64,000 nucleotides of DNA, from positions 310,001-374,000 of the forward strand of contig NZ_LMIO01000002.1 in assembly GCF_001428745.1 (NCBI RefSeq). The letters run 5' to 3'. Position numbers and translations under genes: made by a program. Positions 43,103-50,536 of this stretch are shown one piece after another. Source of the stretch: Leifsonia sp. Root227 (lineage in GTDB: Bacteria; Actinomycetota; Actinomycetes; Actinomycetales; Microbacteriaceae). Under the pieces are notes generated by a model. It ran no database searches, was not told the DNA's origin, and saw only the letters and a program-made list of their open reading frames with translations. Each line of letters opens with the position of its first letter. Within the stretch, counting starts at the first letter, position 1.

Positions 43103-44170
43103 ATGCCGAGTTCGCTTCAGAAGTACCGGGTCTGCGTGATCGAGGACGATCCCGACGTCGCCTTCTACATGAAGACCGTGCTGGAGAAGCGGGCGGATGC
43201 GGTGGTCGTCGCGATCACGGACCCGTCCAAAGCGCTCGCCGCCATCGCCGACTTCGAGCCGGACCTCGTGCTCACCGACATCGAGATGCCGGGGATCTCC
43301 GGGCTCGACCTGCTGAAGGTGCTGCGCAGCCAGTACCCGGGGATGCCGGTCGTCGTCATGACAGCGCACGTCTCCGTCGACTACGCCGTCTCCGCTCTGC
43401 GCGCGCAGGCGGACGAGTTCCTGACCAAGCCCGTCTCCTCCGTCGACCTGGTGTCGATCGTGACCAGGCTCGCGGAGCAGGGACGGACCAAGAAGGCGGC
43501 GCAGCGTCCGCAGGTGGTCCTCGCGATCGGCGCGCATCCAGACGATGTCGAGATCGGCGTCGGCGGCATCCTGTCCGCCCATCGGGAGGCGGGCAACACC
43601 GTCGTCATCCTCACCATGTCGCGGGGCGCCAGGGGAGGGGATGCGGACGACAGGCAGCACGAGTCGCTGTCGTCGGCGGAGCTGCTGGGCGCCAGGCTCT
43701 TCATGGAAGACCTGGAGGACACCCAGATCTCCGCGGCGGACCCGACCGTCGGCATCATCGAGCGCGTCGTCGCCGAGGTGCAGCCGGACATCGTTTACAC
43801 GCATTCCGCCCACGACCGCCACCAGGACCACCGCGCCGTGCACTCAGCGACGCTCGTCGCGACGCGGTCGGTGCGCACGGTGTGCTGCTACCAGAGCCCG
43901 TCGGCGACGATCGACTACCGGCCGACCAGGTTCGTGCCGATAGATGGTTTCACAGACGCGAAACTGCGCCTGATCGACTGCTTCCGGTCGCAGACCGAGC
44001 TCCGCTCATACCTCGAACCCGACTTCGTGCTCGCCACGGCGCGCTACTGGTCGCGGTTCGGAGGCGGCCAGAGCTGTGAGCCGCTCGAAGTGATCAAAGA
44101 CACCGCAGACATCTCGGTGCCCGCATCGTCCCTGACGGCGGACGCCCGAACCAGAGGAACAGAGAAGTGA
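43103..44170 (+). CDS. response-regulator receiver fused to PIG-L (LmbE) deacetylase
   Basis: 355 residues. Residues ~7-125 are a complete receiver domain: acidic pair in VCVIEDDPD, phospho-acceptor D59 (VLTDIEMPG), Thr in VVVMTAH and Lys in FLTKPVS. Residues ~137-330 are a PIG-L/LmbE zinc deacetylase with AIGAHPDDVEIG and HSAHDRHQDHRAVH, the family metal ligands. PIG-L enzymes deacetylate N-acetylglucosamine groups, as in mycothiol or GPI synthesis. The direct fusion implies that phosphorylation controls the enzyme rather than DNA binding. GGGAGG precedes the ATG at 43103. The stop overlaps the ATP-grasp start (GTGA). Confidence 0.88.
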   Translation: MPSSLQKYRVCVIEDDPDVAFYMKTVLEKRADAVVVAITDPSKALAAIADFEPDLVLTDIEMPGISGLDLLKVLRSQYPGMPVVVMTAHVSVDYAVSALRAQADEFLTKPVSSVDLVSIVTRLAEQGRTKKAAQRPQVVLAIGAHPDDVEIGVGGILSAHREAGNTVVILTMSRGARGGDADDRQHESLSSAELLGARLFMEDLEDTQISAADPTVGIIERVVAEVQPDIVYTHSAHDRHQDHRAVHSATLVATRSVRTVCCYQSPSATIDYRPTRFVPIDGFTDAKLRLIDCFRSQTELRSYLEPDFVLATARYWSRFGGGQSCEPLEVIKDTADISVPASSLTADARTRGTEK

Positions 44171-45168
44171 CCCGAGTTCTCGTGACAGGCGCCGGCGGCC
44201 CTGCCGGCGTCGCCGTCATCCGCTCCCTGCTGGCCCGCGACGACGTGCAGGTGCTCGCCGCCGACATGGACGGCTGGGCGAGCGGCCTGTACCTCGTGGC
44301 CGCCGCCGACCGGCGCATCGTCCCTGCCGGTAAGTCCGCCGGGTTCGTCGACGAGCTGATCCGGATGTGCGAGGCAGGCGGCGTGGATGTTCTGTTCTCC
44401 ACGGTCGACGTCGAGCTGCCCGGCCTCGCTGCACGGCGCGACGACCTGCTCGCGGTCGGGACGGCGCTCGCCGCCCCGAGCATCGAGACGCTGACGGTCT
44501 GCCTCGACAAGTACCTCCTCGCGGAGCGCTGCGCCGGGCGGCTCGCGGTCCCGGAGACCCGGCTGCTGAACGCGGACGGCGTCGCGCACGACTGGACGTT
44601 CCCTGTCATCATCAAGCCGCGCAGCGGGGCGGGGTCCCGCGGCGTGCGCCTGATCCAGGACCGCGACACGCTGGAGGCGCTCGGCACGGACGAGAGCATC
44701 CTGATCCAGGAGAACCTGCCGGGGGACGAGTTCTCCGTCGATGTGCTCGCGGCGCCCGACGGCAGCGTGATCGCCGCCGTTCCCCGCTCGCGCGAACGGG
44801 TGGACTCTGGCGTCTCGATCGCCGGCCGAACGGTCAAGCGCGACGAGCTCTCGCAGACCGCCGCCGACGTCGCTCGCGCCATCGGGCTCACTGGCGTCGC
44901 CAACGTCCAGCTCCGCTACAGCACCGCGGGCGTCCCCGCGCTGCTGGAGGTGAACCCGCGTTTCCCCGGCGCGATGCCGCTGACGATCGCGGCGGGCGTC
45001 GACATGCCGTCGCTCCTGCTCGACCTGGTGACCGGCGTCGATGTGCCGAGGACCGTGGACTTCGTGGAGCTGGCGAACGTCCGGTTCCTCGAAGACGTCT
45101 TCCTCGACCCGGCCGACGTGCTCGTCTCCGAGAACGCAGCCCACACCGAAGGCCCGGGCGAGGAGTGA
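44167..45168 (+). CDS. ATP-grasp ligase (carbamoyl-phosphate synthase-like)
   Basis: 333 residues. An N-terminal pre-ATP-grasp Rossmann-like part (VLVTGAGGPAGVAVIRSL), then the ATP-grasp fold: VIIKPRSGAGSRGV (ATP-binding Lys and Gly-rich loop), LIQENLPGDEFSVDVL, and LLEVNPRFPGAMPL with the Mg-binding Glu and Asn. Such proteins form acyl-phosphate intermediates and join a carboxylate to an amine or similar nucleophile. Similar ATP-grasp proteins occur in peptide-modifying and capsule pathways. It is coupled by 4-base overlaps to the PIG-L fusion before it and the PHP gene after it, so the free amine produced by the deacetylase could be its acceptor (inference). Confidence 0.85.
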   Translation: MTRVLVTGAGGPAGVAVIRSLLARDDVQVLAADMDGWASGLYLVAAADRRIVPAGKSAGFVDELIRMCEAGGVDVLFSTVDVELPGLAARRDDLLAVGTALAAPSIETLTVCLDKYLLAERCAGRLAVPETRLLNADGVAHDWTFPVIIKPRSGAGSRGVRLIQDRDTLEALGTDESILIQENLPGDEFSVDVLAAPDGSVIAAVPRSRERVDSGVSIAGRTVKRDELSQTAADVARAIGLTGVANVQLRYSTAGVPALLEVNPRFPGAMPLTIAAGVDMPSLLLDLVTGVDVPRTVDFVELANVRFLEDVFLDPADVLVSENAAHTEGPGEE

Positions 45169-46010
45169 CCGCTTCCGGCCGCGAGCTGCTGCTGGGCGAC
45201 TACCACGTCCATTCGACGTTCTCCGACGACGCGGTCAGCACGCTCGCGGAGAACCTGGCGGCGGCCGGCGCTGCAGGGCTGCGCGAACTGCGCCTGATCG
45301 ACCATGTGCGCGCGTCGACCACCTGGGTGCCCGAGTTCGTCCGCGCCGTCGCGGCAGAACGCATCCCTGACGGCCTGGCGGTGTTCACCGGGGTGGAGAC
45401 GAAACTGCTGGATGCGTCCGGCGCCATCGACACGCCGCCCGACCTCATCGTCGGCACAGGCGGGGTGGGAGCGATCGTGATCGGGGACCACCAGTTCCCC
45501 GGCACGGACGGGCCGTGGTCTCCGCGCGAGACGACGGAGCGTCTGGCAGCGGGGCTCTCCGCGGACGACGCGCTCGACCTGCTGATCACGGCGAGCATCC
45601 GCGCGATGAAGCGAACACCGAACGCGCAGCTCGCGCACTGGTTCTCGATCCTGCCGAAGGTGGGACTGTCCGAGGACCAGCTCGGGAGGGACAGGCTCGC
45701 CGCCTGGGCGGCCGCAGCGGCGAGCACGGGCACGATCGTCGAGGTCAATGAGAAGTGGGCGTGTCCTGGGCCGGACGCGGTCGCCGCCCTGATCGCGGCG
45801 GGCGCACGCATCGTCGCATCCACCGACAGCCACGTCGCGACGGACGTCGGCCGCTACGAGCGTGTGGCGCGCATACTGGAGGACGCCTATGGTCGTTCCC
45901 AAGCGAGCGCGGAACAATCGGCGCACACAGCGTCATCAACCAGCGCGGATTCGACCAACGCAGAGCCGACCAACGCAGAGTCATTCAATGCAGGGGAGGA
46001 GGACCGATGA
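45165..46010 (+). CDS. PHP-domain phosphoesterase
   Basis: 281 residues from GTG 45165 (GTGA overlap with the ATP-grasp gene). PHP motifs: DYHVHSTFSDDA (I), LIDHVRAST (II), TGVETKLLD (III) and STDSHVATDVG (IV), similar to histidinol-phosphatase-type PHP proteins and able to bind three metals. The last ~35 residues are a low-complexity Ser/Thr/Asn/Glu tail encoded by a repeated CCAACGCAGAG; base composition there is more AT-rich, and the tail is probably not structural. Likely removes phosphate from the pathway intermediate. Confidence 0.82.
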   Translation: MTASGRELLLGDYHVHSTFSDDAVSTLAENLAAAGAAGLRELRLIDHVRASTTWVPEFVRAVAAERIPDGLAVFTGVETKLLDASGAIDTPPDLIVGTGGVGAIVIGDHQFPGTDGPWSPRETTERLAAGLSADDALDLLITASIRAMKRTPNAQLAHWFSILPKVGLSEDQLGRDRLAAWAAAAASTGTIVEVNEKWACPGPDAVAALIAAGARIVASTDSHVATDVGRYERVARILEDAYGRSQASAEQSAHTASSTSADSTNAEPTNAESFNAGEEDR

Positions 46011-46162
46011 GCCCCATCGACATGAACAGCGAGCAGTACGACGAGATCCAGCGCGAGATCGACGCCAACAAGCGCTGGGAGTACCGCCTGCTCCCGTACG
46101 CGGGGATCGCCCTGGTCGTGCTGGCCGCGATCGTCGTCGTGCGCACGGTGTTCCTCTCATGA
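46007..46162 (+). CDS. 51-residue single-pass membrane protein
   Basis: Starts at ATG 46007 (ATGA overlap with the PHP gene; strong GGGGAGGAGG upstream) and ends in ATGA with the next gene. A charged N-terminal half (EQYDEIQREIDANKRWEYR) is followed by one helix (LLPYAGIALVVLAAIVVVRT). No known family. The tight coupling on both sides shows it is a real gene; it may tether or modulate the downstream kinase or the enzymes at the membrane. Confidence 0.8.
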   Translation: MSPIDMNSEQYDEIQREIDANKRWEYRLLPYAGIALVVLAAIVVVRTVFLS

Positions 46163-46554
46163 GCGAGGCAGGCGCGCCCCGCGTCGTCATCGCCGACGAC
46201 GACGACGACATCCGCGGGCTCATGCTCATCGCCGCCACCCGTGCGGGCGTCGAGGTCGTTGCTGCCGTCGACAACGGTCCTGCAGCGCTCGAAGCTGTTC
46301 GTGCCGGCGGCATCGACCTCGTGGTCCTCGACATCTCGATGCCGGGTATGAACGGCGTCGAGGTCGCTGAGGCGGTCAGGGCCGACCCTGTCGCGAGCGC
46401 GACGCTCATCCTGATGGTGTCGGCATCCGTGCAGCTCCTCACCGACCACGGCGTCGTCGCCGAACGCTCGGACAGCTTCATCATCAAGCCGTTCAGCCCC
46501 AAAGTCCTGACCGCACGCATCAGGGACATGCTCGGGATGGAGGCGACGGTATGA
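46159..46554 (+). CDS. stand-alone response-regulator receiver
   Basis: 131 residues forming only a receiver domain: acidic residues in VVIADDDDDI, phospho-acceptor D58 (LVVLDISMPGMNG), Ser in LMVSASV and Lys in FIIKPFS. There is no output domain, so it resembles CheY- or Spo0F-type relays. It lies between the small membrane protein and the kinase with ATGA overlaps on both sides and probably passes phosphate between the kinase and the receiver-PIG-L fusion or competes with it. Confidence 0.9.
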   Translation: MSEAGAPRVVIADDDDDIRGLMLIAATRAGVEVVAAVDNGPAALEAVRAGGIDLVVLDISMPGMNGVEVAEAVRADPVASATLILMVSASVQLLTDHGVVAERSDSFIIKPFSPKVLTARIRDMLGMEATV

Positions 46555-48314
46555 CCATCGACCGCTGGCTCGGCCGCATCTCGATCGACTCTCCCAGCCC
46601 GTTCGTCAAGCAGATTCCGACGATCATCGGCTTCCTGATCGCCATCGGCGTCATGCTGCTGCCGCTCAGCCCCGGCCCGACGAACACCCTGTTCTTCTAT
46701 CTCGGCGTCGCGCTCGCGGTAGTGGCGACGGTGGTCTCGTTCGCGTTCCCGTGGCGCAGGCTGCGCGCGGAGTGGTCGATCCTCATCCCCGTGCTGTCGC
46801 TGATCGCGGTCGGCCTGTTCCGGCTCGGCACGGGCGGTTCGAACTCGCCGTACGGCGCACTCCTGCTGCTCCCGTTCGTGTGGATCGCGACGGAGGAGGG
46901 CAGGATCAACGCCGTGATCGCGGCGCTCGGCACCTTCCTCGTGCTGCTCGGGCCCCTGGTGGCATCCACCGTGCCGACGACCGTCGGCGACCTGGTGCGC
47001 GCGATCTTCTCCCCGCTGATCTACATGATCGTCGCGGTCGTCATCAACGAGATCGCGCACAGGGTGCGTGTGCAACTCGCCGCCGCCAACGAGGCGGCGA
47101 AGCAGCGCAAGGAACTGCTCGAACAGGCCGTGCGCTCGCAGGACGAGCTGGTGCTGAACGAGTCCAGGCTCAAGACAGCGAACCGCCTGATCCAGAGCAT
47201 CTGGAACGCCGTGACGGAGCAGTCGGTGATCGGCACCGACCTCGACGGGCTCATCGACGTCTGGAACCCCGGCGCAGAGAAGATGCTCGGCCTCACCGAG
47301 AAGCAGGCGCTCGAAGGCCACAGGCACATCATCGAGTTCCACCTCGCCTCGGAGCTGGAGGAACGGCTCCGCGACATGGATGCGCGCGTGCAGACCGTGT
47401 CGAGCGCCGAAGACTTCTCCGCCCTCGTGGATGCTGTCCGCTCCGGGTACGCCGACGTGCGCGACTGGACCTATGTGCGGGCGGACGGCAAGCTGGTGCC
47501 GGTCCAGGTGGCCGCGACGCCGCGCCTCGACGAGAACGGTCACAGGGTCGGCTTCATCTTCGTCGCGACGGACATGACGCAGGCGCGCGAGTTCGCCAGG
47601 CTGAAGGACGAGTTCGTCGGCCTCATCTCGCACGAGCTGCGCACGCCGCTGAGTTCCATCCTCGGCTACCTCGAACTGATGCGCGACGACGAGGACGACC
47701 CGCTGTCGCAGGAGCAGTTGCAGTACCTGGGCGTGGCGGAGCGCAACGCCCACCGTCTGCTGCGGCTCGTCGGCGACCTGCTGTTCACCGCGCAGGTGGA
47801 GTCCGGCCGCTTCCCGCTGGAGCAGAAGGACCTGGAACTGGGACCGCTGGTCACCGCGTCCGTCGAGTCCGCCCGGCCGGTCGCCACGAACGCAGGGGTC
47901 GCGCTCACGGCCGAGCTGCCGGAGGAGTCCGTCACGATCTTCGGCGACCCGCTGCGCATCGGCCAGTCCATCGACAACCTGGTCTCCAACGCCATCAAGT
48001 TCACGCCGTCCGGCGGACGCGTCACCGTCGCCCTGTCCCGTGACGGCGGGGATGCGGTGATCGCCGTCACAGACACCGGTATCGGGATCCCAGCGGTCGA
48101 GCTCGGGCAGCTCTCCAACCGGTTCTTCCGCGCCTCCACGGCCACCCGCAACGCCGTGCCGGGCGTCGGGCTCGGGCTCACGATCACCAAGGCCATCGTC
48201 ACCGCGCACGGCGGGAGCATCGACATCGCCAGCGAGGAGGGCGTCGGCACCACGATCAGCCTGCGCCTCCCTCTCGAAGTGGCTGCGACGGCGGCACTGG
48301 ACGGTGGTCGCTGA
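46551..48314 (+). CDS. membrane PAS-type histidine kinase
   Basis: 587 residues. The N-terminal ~170 residues hold several hydrophobic helices (about six), a coiled linker (~170-210), a PAS domain (~215-345, IGTDLDGLIDVWNPGAEKML), HisKA with ISHELRTPLSSILGY (H361) and a HATPase_c with NLVSNAIKFTPSGG, VTDTGIGIP and GVGLGLTITKAI. It can phosphorylate both receivers encoded in this operon. The ligand sensed in the membrane or by PAS is unknown. ATGA overlap with the receiver gene upstream; its stop overlaps the nitrilase start as TGATG. Confidence 0.93.
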   Translation: MTIDRWLGRISIDSPSPFVKQIPTIIGFLIAIGVMLLPLSPGPTNTLFFYLGVALAVVATVVSFAFPWRRLRAEWSILIPVLSLIAVGLFRLGTGGSNSPYGALLLLPFVWIATEEGRINAVIAALGTFLVLLGPLVASTVPTTVGDLVRAIFSPLIYMIVAVVINEIAHRVRVQLAAANEAAKQRKELLEQAVRSQDELVLNESRLKTANRLIQSIWNAVTEQSVIGTDLDGLIDVWNPGAEKMLGLTEKQALEGHRHIIEFHLASELEERLRDMDARVQTVSSAEDFSALVDAVRSGYADVRDWTYVRADGKLVPVQVAATPRLDENGHRVGFIFVATDMTQAREFARLKDEFVGLISHELRTPLSSILGYLELMRDDEDDPLSQEQLQYLGVAERNAHRLLRLVGDLLFTAQVESGRFPLEQKDLELGPLVTASVESARPVATNAGVALTAELPEESVTIFGDPLRIGQSIDNLVSNAIKFTPSGGRVTVALSRDGGDAVIAVTDTGIGIPAVELGQLSNRFFRASTATRNAVPGVGLGLTITKAIVTAHGGSIDIASEEGVGTTISLRLPLEVAATAALDGGR

Positions 48315-49144
48315 TGGACGAGGCCCAGCGCGGCAGTGCAGAAGGCATCGCCGTCGCGGTCGTGCAGTTCGCGCCGACCGACGACACTGTGCACAACAGG
48401 GACTCCGTCGCGGCGTTCGTCGCCGTCGCCGCCGGGCGCGGGGCGAAGCTGGTCGTGTTCCCCGAGTATTCGTCGTACTTCGTGCATCCCCTCGGCGATG
48501 GGTTCGTGCGGAACGCGGAACCGATGGACGGCCCGTTCGTGGGCGCACTGGTCGCTGCCGCCCGCGAGCATGGCGTGTTCGCGGTCGCCGGGCTCGTCGA
48601 GAGAACCGACGACAAGCACCGGTTCTCGAACACCATCGTCGCAGTCGCTCCGACGGGCGATGTCGTCGCGACGTACCGCAAGCAGCACCTGTACGACGCA
48701 TTCGGGGCCCAGGAGTCCGAGTGGGTGGTGCCGGGCGCCATCGACGCACCCCAGACCTTCGAGGCGCACGGCATCACGGTGGGGATGCAGACCTGCTACG
48801 ACCTGCGATTCCCCGAGGTGACCAGGCGGCTGGCCGACGCGGGAGCAGAGCTCGTTCTCGTACCGGCCGAGTGGGTGCGCGGACCGCTCAAAGAGCAGCA
48901 CTGGCGCACCCTGATCGCGGCGCGCGCCATCGAGAACACCCTCTACGTCGCCGCCGCGGACCACACGCCGCCGATCGGCGTCGGATCGAGCACGATCGTC
49001 GACCCGATGGGCGTCGCGCTGGCCACGATCGGCGAGACGACGGGGGTGGCCGTCGCCGAGGTCACCGCGGAGCGGGTGCGCGCCGTGCGCGAGGTCAATC
49101 CGGCGCTCGCGCTCCGGCGCTACCGGGTGGAGCCGATCGACTGA
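48314..49144 (+). CDS. carbon-nitrogen hydrolase (nitrilase superfamily, Nit1/Nit2-like)
   Basis: 276 residues with the catalytic Glu-Lys-Cys: E51 (VVFPEYS), K123 (TYRKQHLYD) and C161 (MQTCYDLRFPE). The CYDxRFPE form is typical for omega-amidase and deaminated glutathione amidase branches rather than true nitrilases. Cytoplasmic, multimeric family. As the last gene of the seven-gene operon it may remove an amide from the product or clean up a side product; TGATG overlap with the kinase gene supports co-regulation. Confidence 0.88.
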   Translation: MDEAQRGSAEGIAVAVVQFAPTDDTVHNRDSVAAFVAVAAGRGAKLVVFPEYSSYFVHPLGDGFVRNAEPMDGPFVGALVAAAREHGVFAVAGLVERTDDKHRFSNTIVAVAPTGDVVATYRKQHLYDAFGAQESEWVVPGAIDAPQTFEAHGITVGMQTCYDLRFPEVTRRLADAGAELVLVPAEWVRGPLKEQHWRTLIAARAIENTLYVAAADHTPPIGVGSSTIVDPMGVALATIGETTGVAVAEVTAERVRAVREVNPALALRRYRVEPID

Positions 49145-49168
49145 CGGCAGGGGCGAGGGGAGCCGGCC

Positions 49169-50365
49169 TCAGCGCCGCAGGCCCGCCAGCTGAGCGGTCG
49201 CCCGCTCCAGCACCTCCGTGCGCTTGCAGAACGCGAACCGCACCAGGGATGCGGTCCCCGCGGCGTACTCGTCCGTGCAGAACGCGGACAGCGGCACGGC
49301 GACCACCCCGGCGAGGTCGGGCAGCTCGCGGCAGAACGCCACAGCGTCAGTGAAGCCGAGCGGAGCGGCGTCGGCGACGACGAAGTACGTCCCGTCGGAG
49401 TCCGCGACCCCGAAGCCGGCAGCGCGCAGCCCGTCCGACAGCAGGTCCTTCTTCCGCCCGAGGGTCGACGCGATACCGGTGAAGTAGTCGTCGCCCAGTC
49501 GGAGCCCTGCTGCGATGGCGGGCTGGAACGGTGCGCCGTTCACGTAGGTGAGGAACTGTTTCACCGCGAGGATGGCCGTCACGAGCTCCGCAGGGGCGGT
49601 GAGCCAGCCGACCTTCCACCCCGTGGTGTTGAACGTCTTGCCGCCGGAGGAGATGCTCACGGTGCGCTCCCGCGCCCCCGGCAGCGTCGCGATCGGCACG
49701 TGCGGCACGCCGAAGGTCAGGTGCTCGTACACCTCGTCGGTGACGATGATGGCGTCGTGCTCGTGAGCCAGTTCGACGATCGTCTGCAGCACCTCCGTGC
49801 TCAGCACGGTGCCCGTCGGGTTGTGCGGGGAGTTCACGAGGATGATCCTGGTGCGGTCGGTGACCGCATCCCGCAGCTCGTCGAGGTCGGGCTGGAAGCC
49901 GGGAAGGCGGAGCGGGACCGTGCGGTGCCTGGCGTCCGCCAGGCCGATCAGCGCGCCGTACGCGTCGTAGAACGGCTCGAACGTCACGACCTCGTCCCCC
50001 GGCTGGAGCAGGGCCAGCAGGGTGGCGGCGATGGCCTCGGTGGCTCCCGCGGTGACCAGCACCTCCCTCTCCGGGTCCACGGTGAGTCCGTAGAAGCGCT
50101 CCTGGTGCTCCGCGATGGCGTGCCGGAGGTCGGGGATGCCGATGCCGGGCGGGTACTGGTTCTCTCCTGAGCGGATGGCGGCGACCGCGGCGTCGAGCAC
50201 CTCGGCAGGACCGTCCTCGTCAGGGAAGCCCTGCCCGAGGTTGATCGCGCCCGTCCGCACGGCCAGCGCGCTCATCTCGGCGAAGATCGTCGCAGCGATC
50301 GCTCCGTCTGCGCCGAGCAGGCCTGCGCCGCTCGCCGCACGCTTCCACGCGCCTGATACCGTCAT
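49169..50365 (-). CDS. PLP-dependent class I/II aminotransferase
   Basis: 398 residues of fold-type I: NLGQGFPDEDGP at the N-terminus, GATEAIAATLLAL (phosphate), NSPHNPTGTVL, VTDEVYEHLTF (Asp binding PLP nitrogen), SISSGGKTFNTTGWKVGW (Schiff-base Lys) and a C-terminal Arg (VRFAFCK). It resembles kynurenine/methionine aminotransferases and the mycobacterial Rv0858c-type proteins annotated as DapC; a role in lysine or methionine metabolism is therefore possible but unproven. ATG 50365 is preferred, as GAGAGGA lies eight bases upstream; the GTG two codons earlier is too close. Convergent with the nitrilase gene. Confidence 0.88.
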   Translation of the reverse strand: MTVSGAWKRAASGAGLLGADGAIAATIFAEMSALAVRTGAINLGQGFPDEDGPAEVLDAAVAAIRSGENQYPPGIGIPDLRHAIAEHQERFYGLTVDPEREVLVTAGATEAIAATLLALLQPGDEVVTFEPFYDAYGALIGLADARHRTVPLRLPGFQPDLDELRDAVTDRTRIILVNSPHNPTGTVLSTEVLQTIVELAHEHDAIIVTDEVYEHLTFGVPHVPIATLPGARERTVSISSGGKTFNTTGWKVGWLTAPAELVTAILAVKQFLTYVNGAPFQPAIAAGLRLGDDYFTGIASTLGRKKDLLSDGLRAAGFGVADSDGTYFVVADAAPLGFTDAVAFCRELPDLAGVVAVPLSAFCTDEYAAGTASLVRFAFCKRTEVLERATAQLAGLRR

Positions 50366-50536
50366 GGGCACATCCTCTCCGCGTCGTGCTGTTCCAACCT
50401 ACGGGGTGTCGGTCGTCGCACGCATTCGGTACGTTGTGCAGAGTCATTGACAGGCAGTAGCTCGTCCACAGGGGCCGCAAATAGAACACCCAGGTTCGCA
50501 TCCCAAGCTGTCAGTGCTTGGAAGGAGCAACACACC

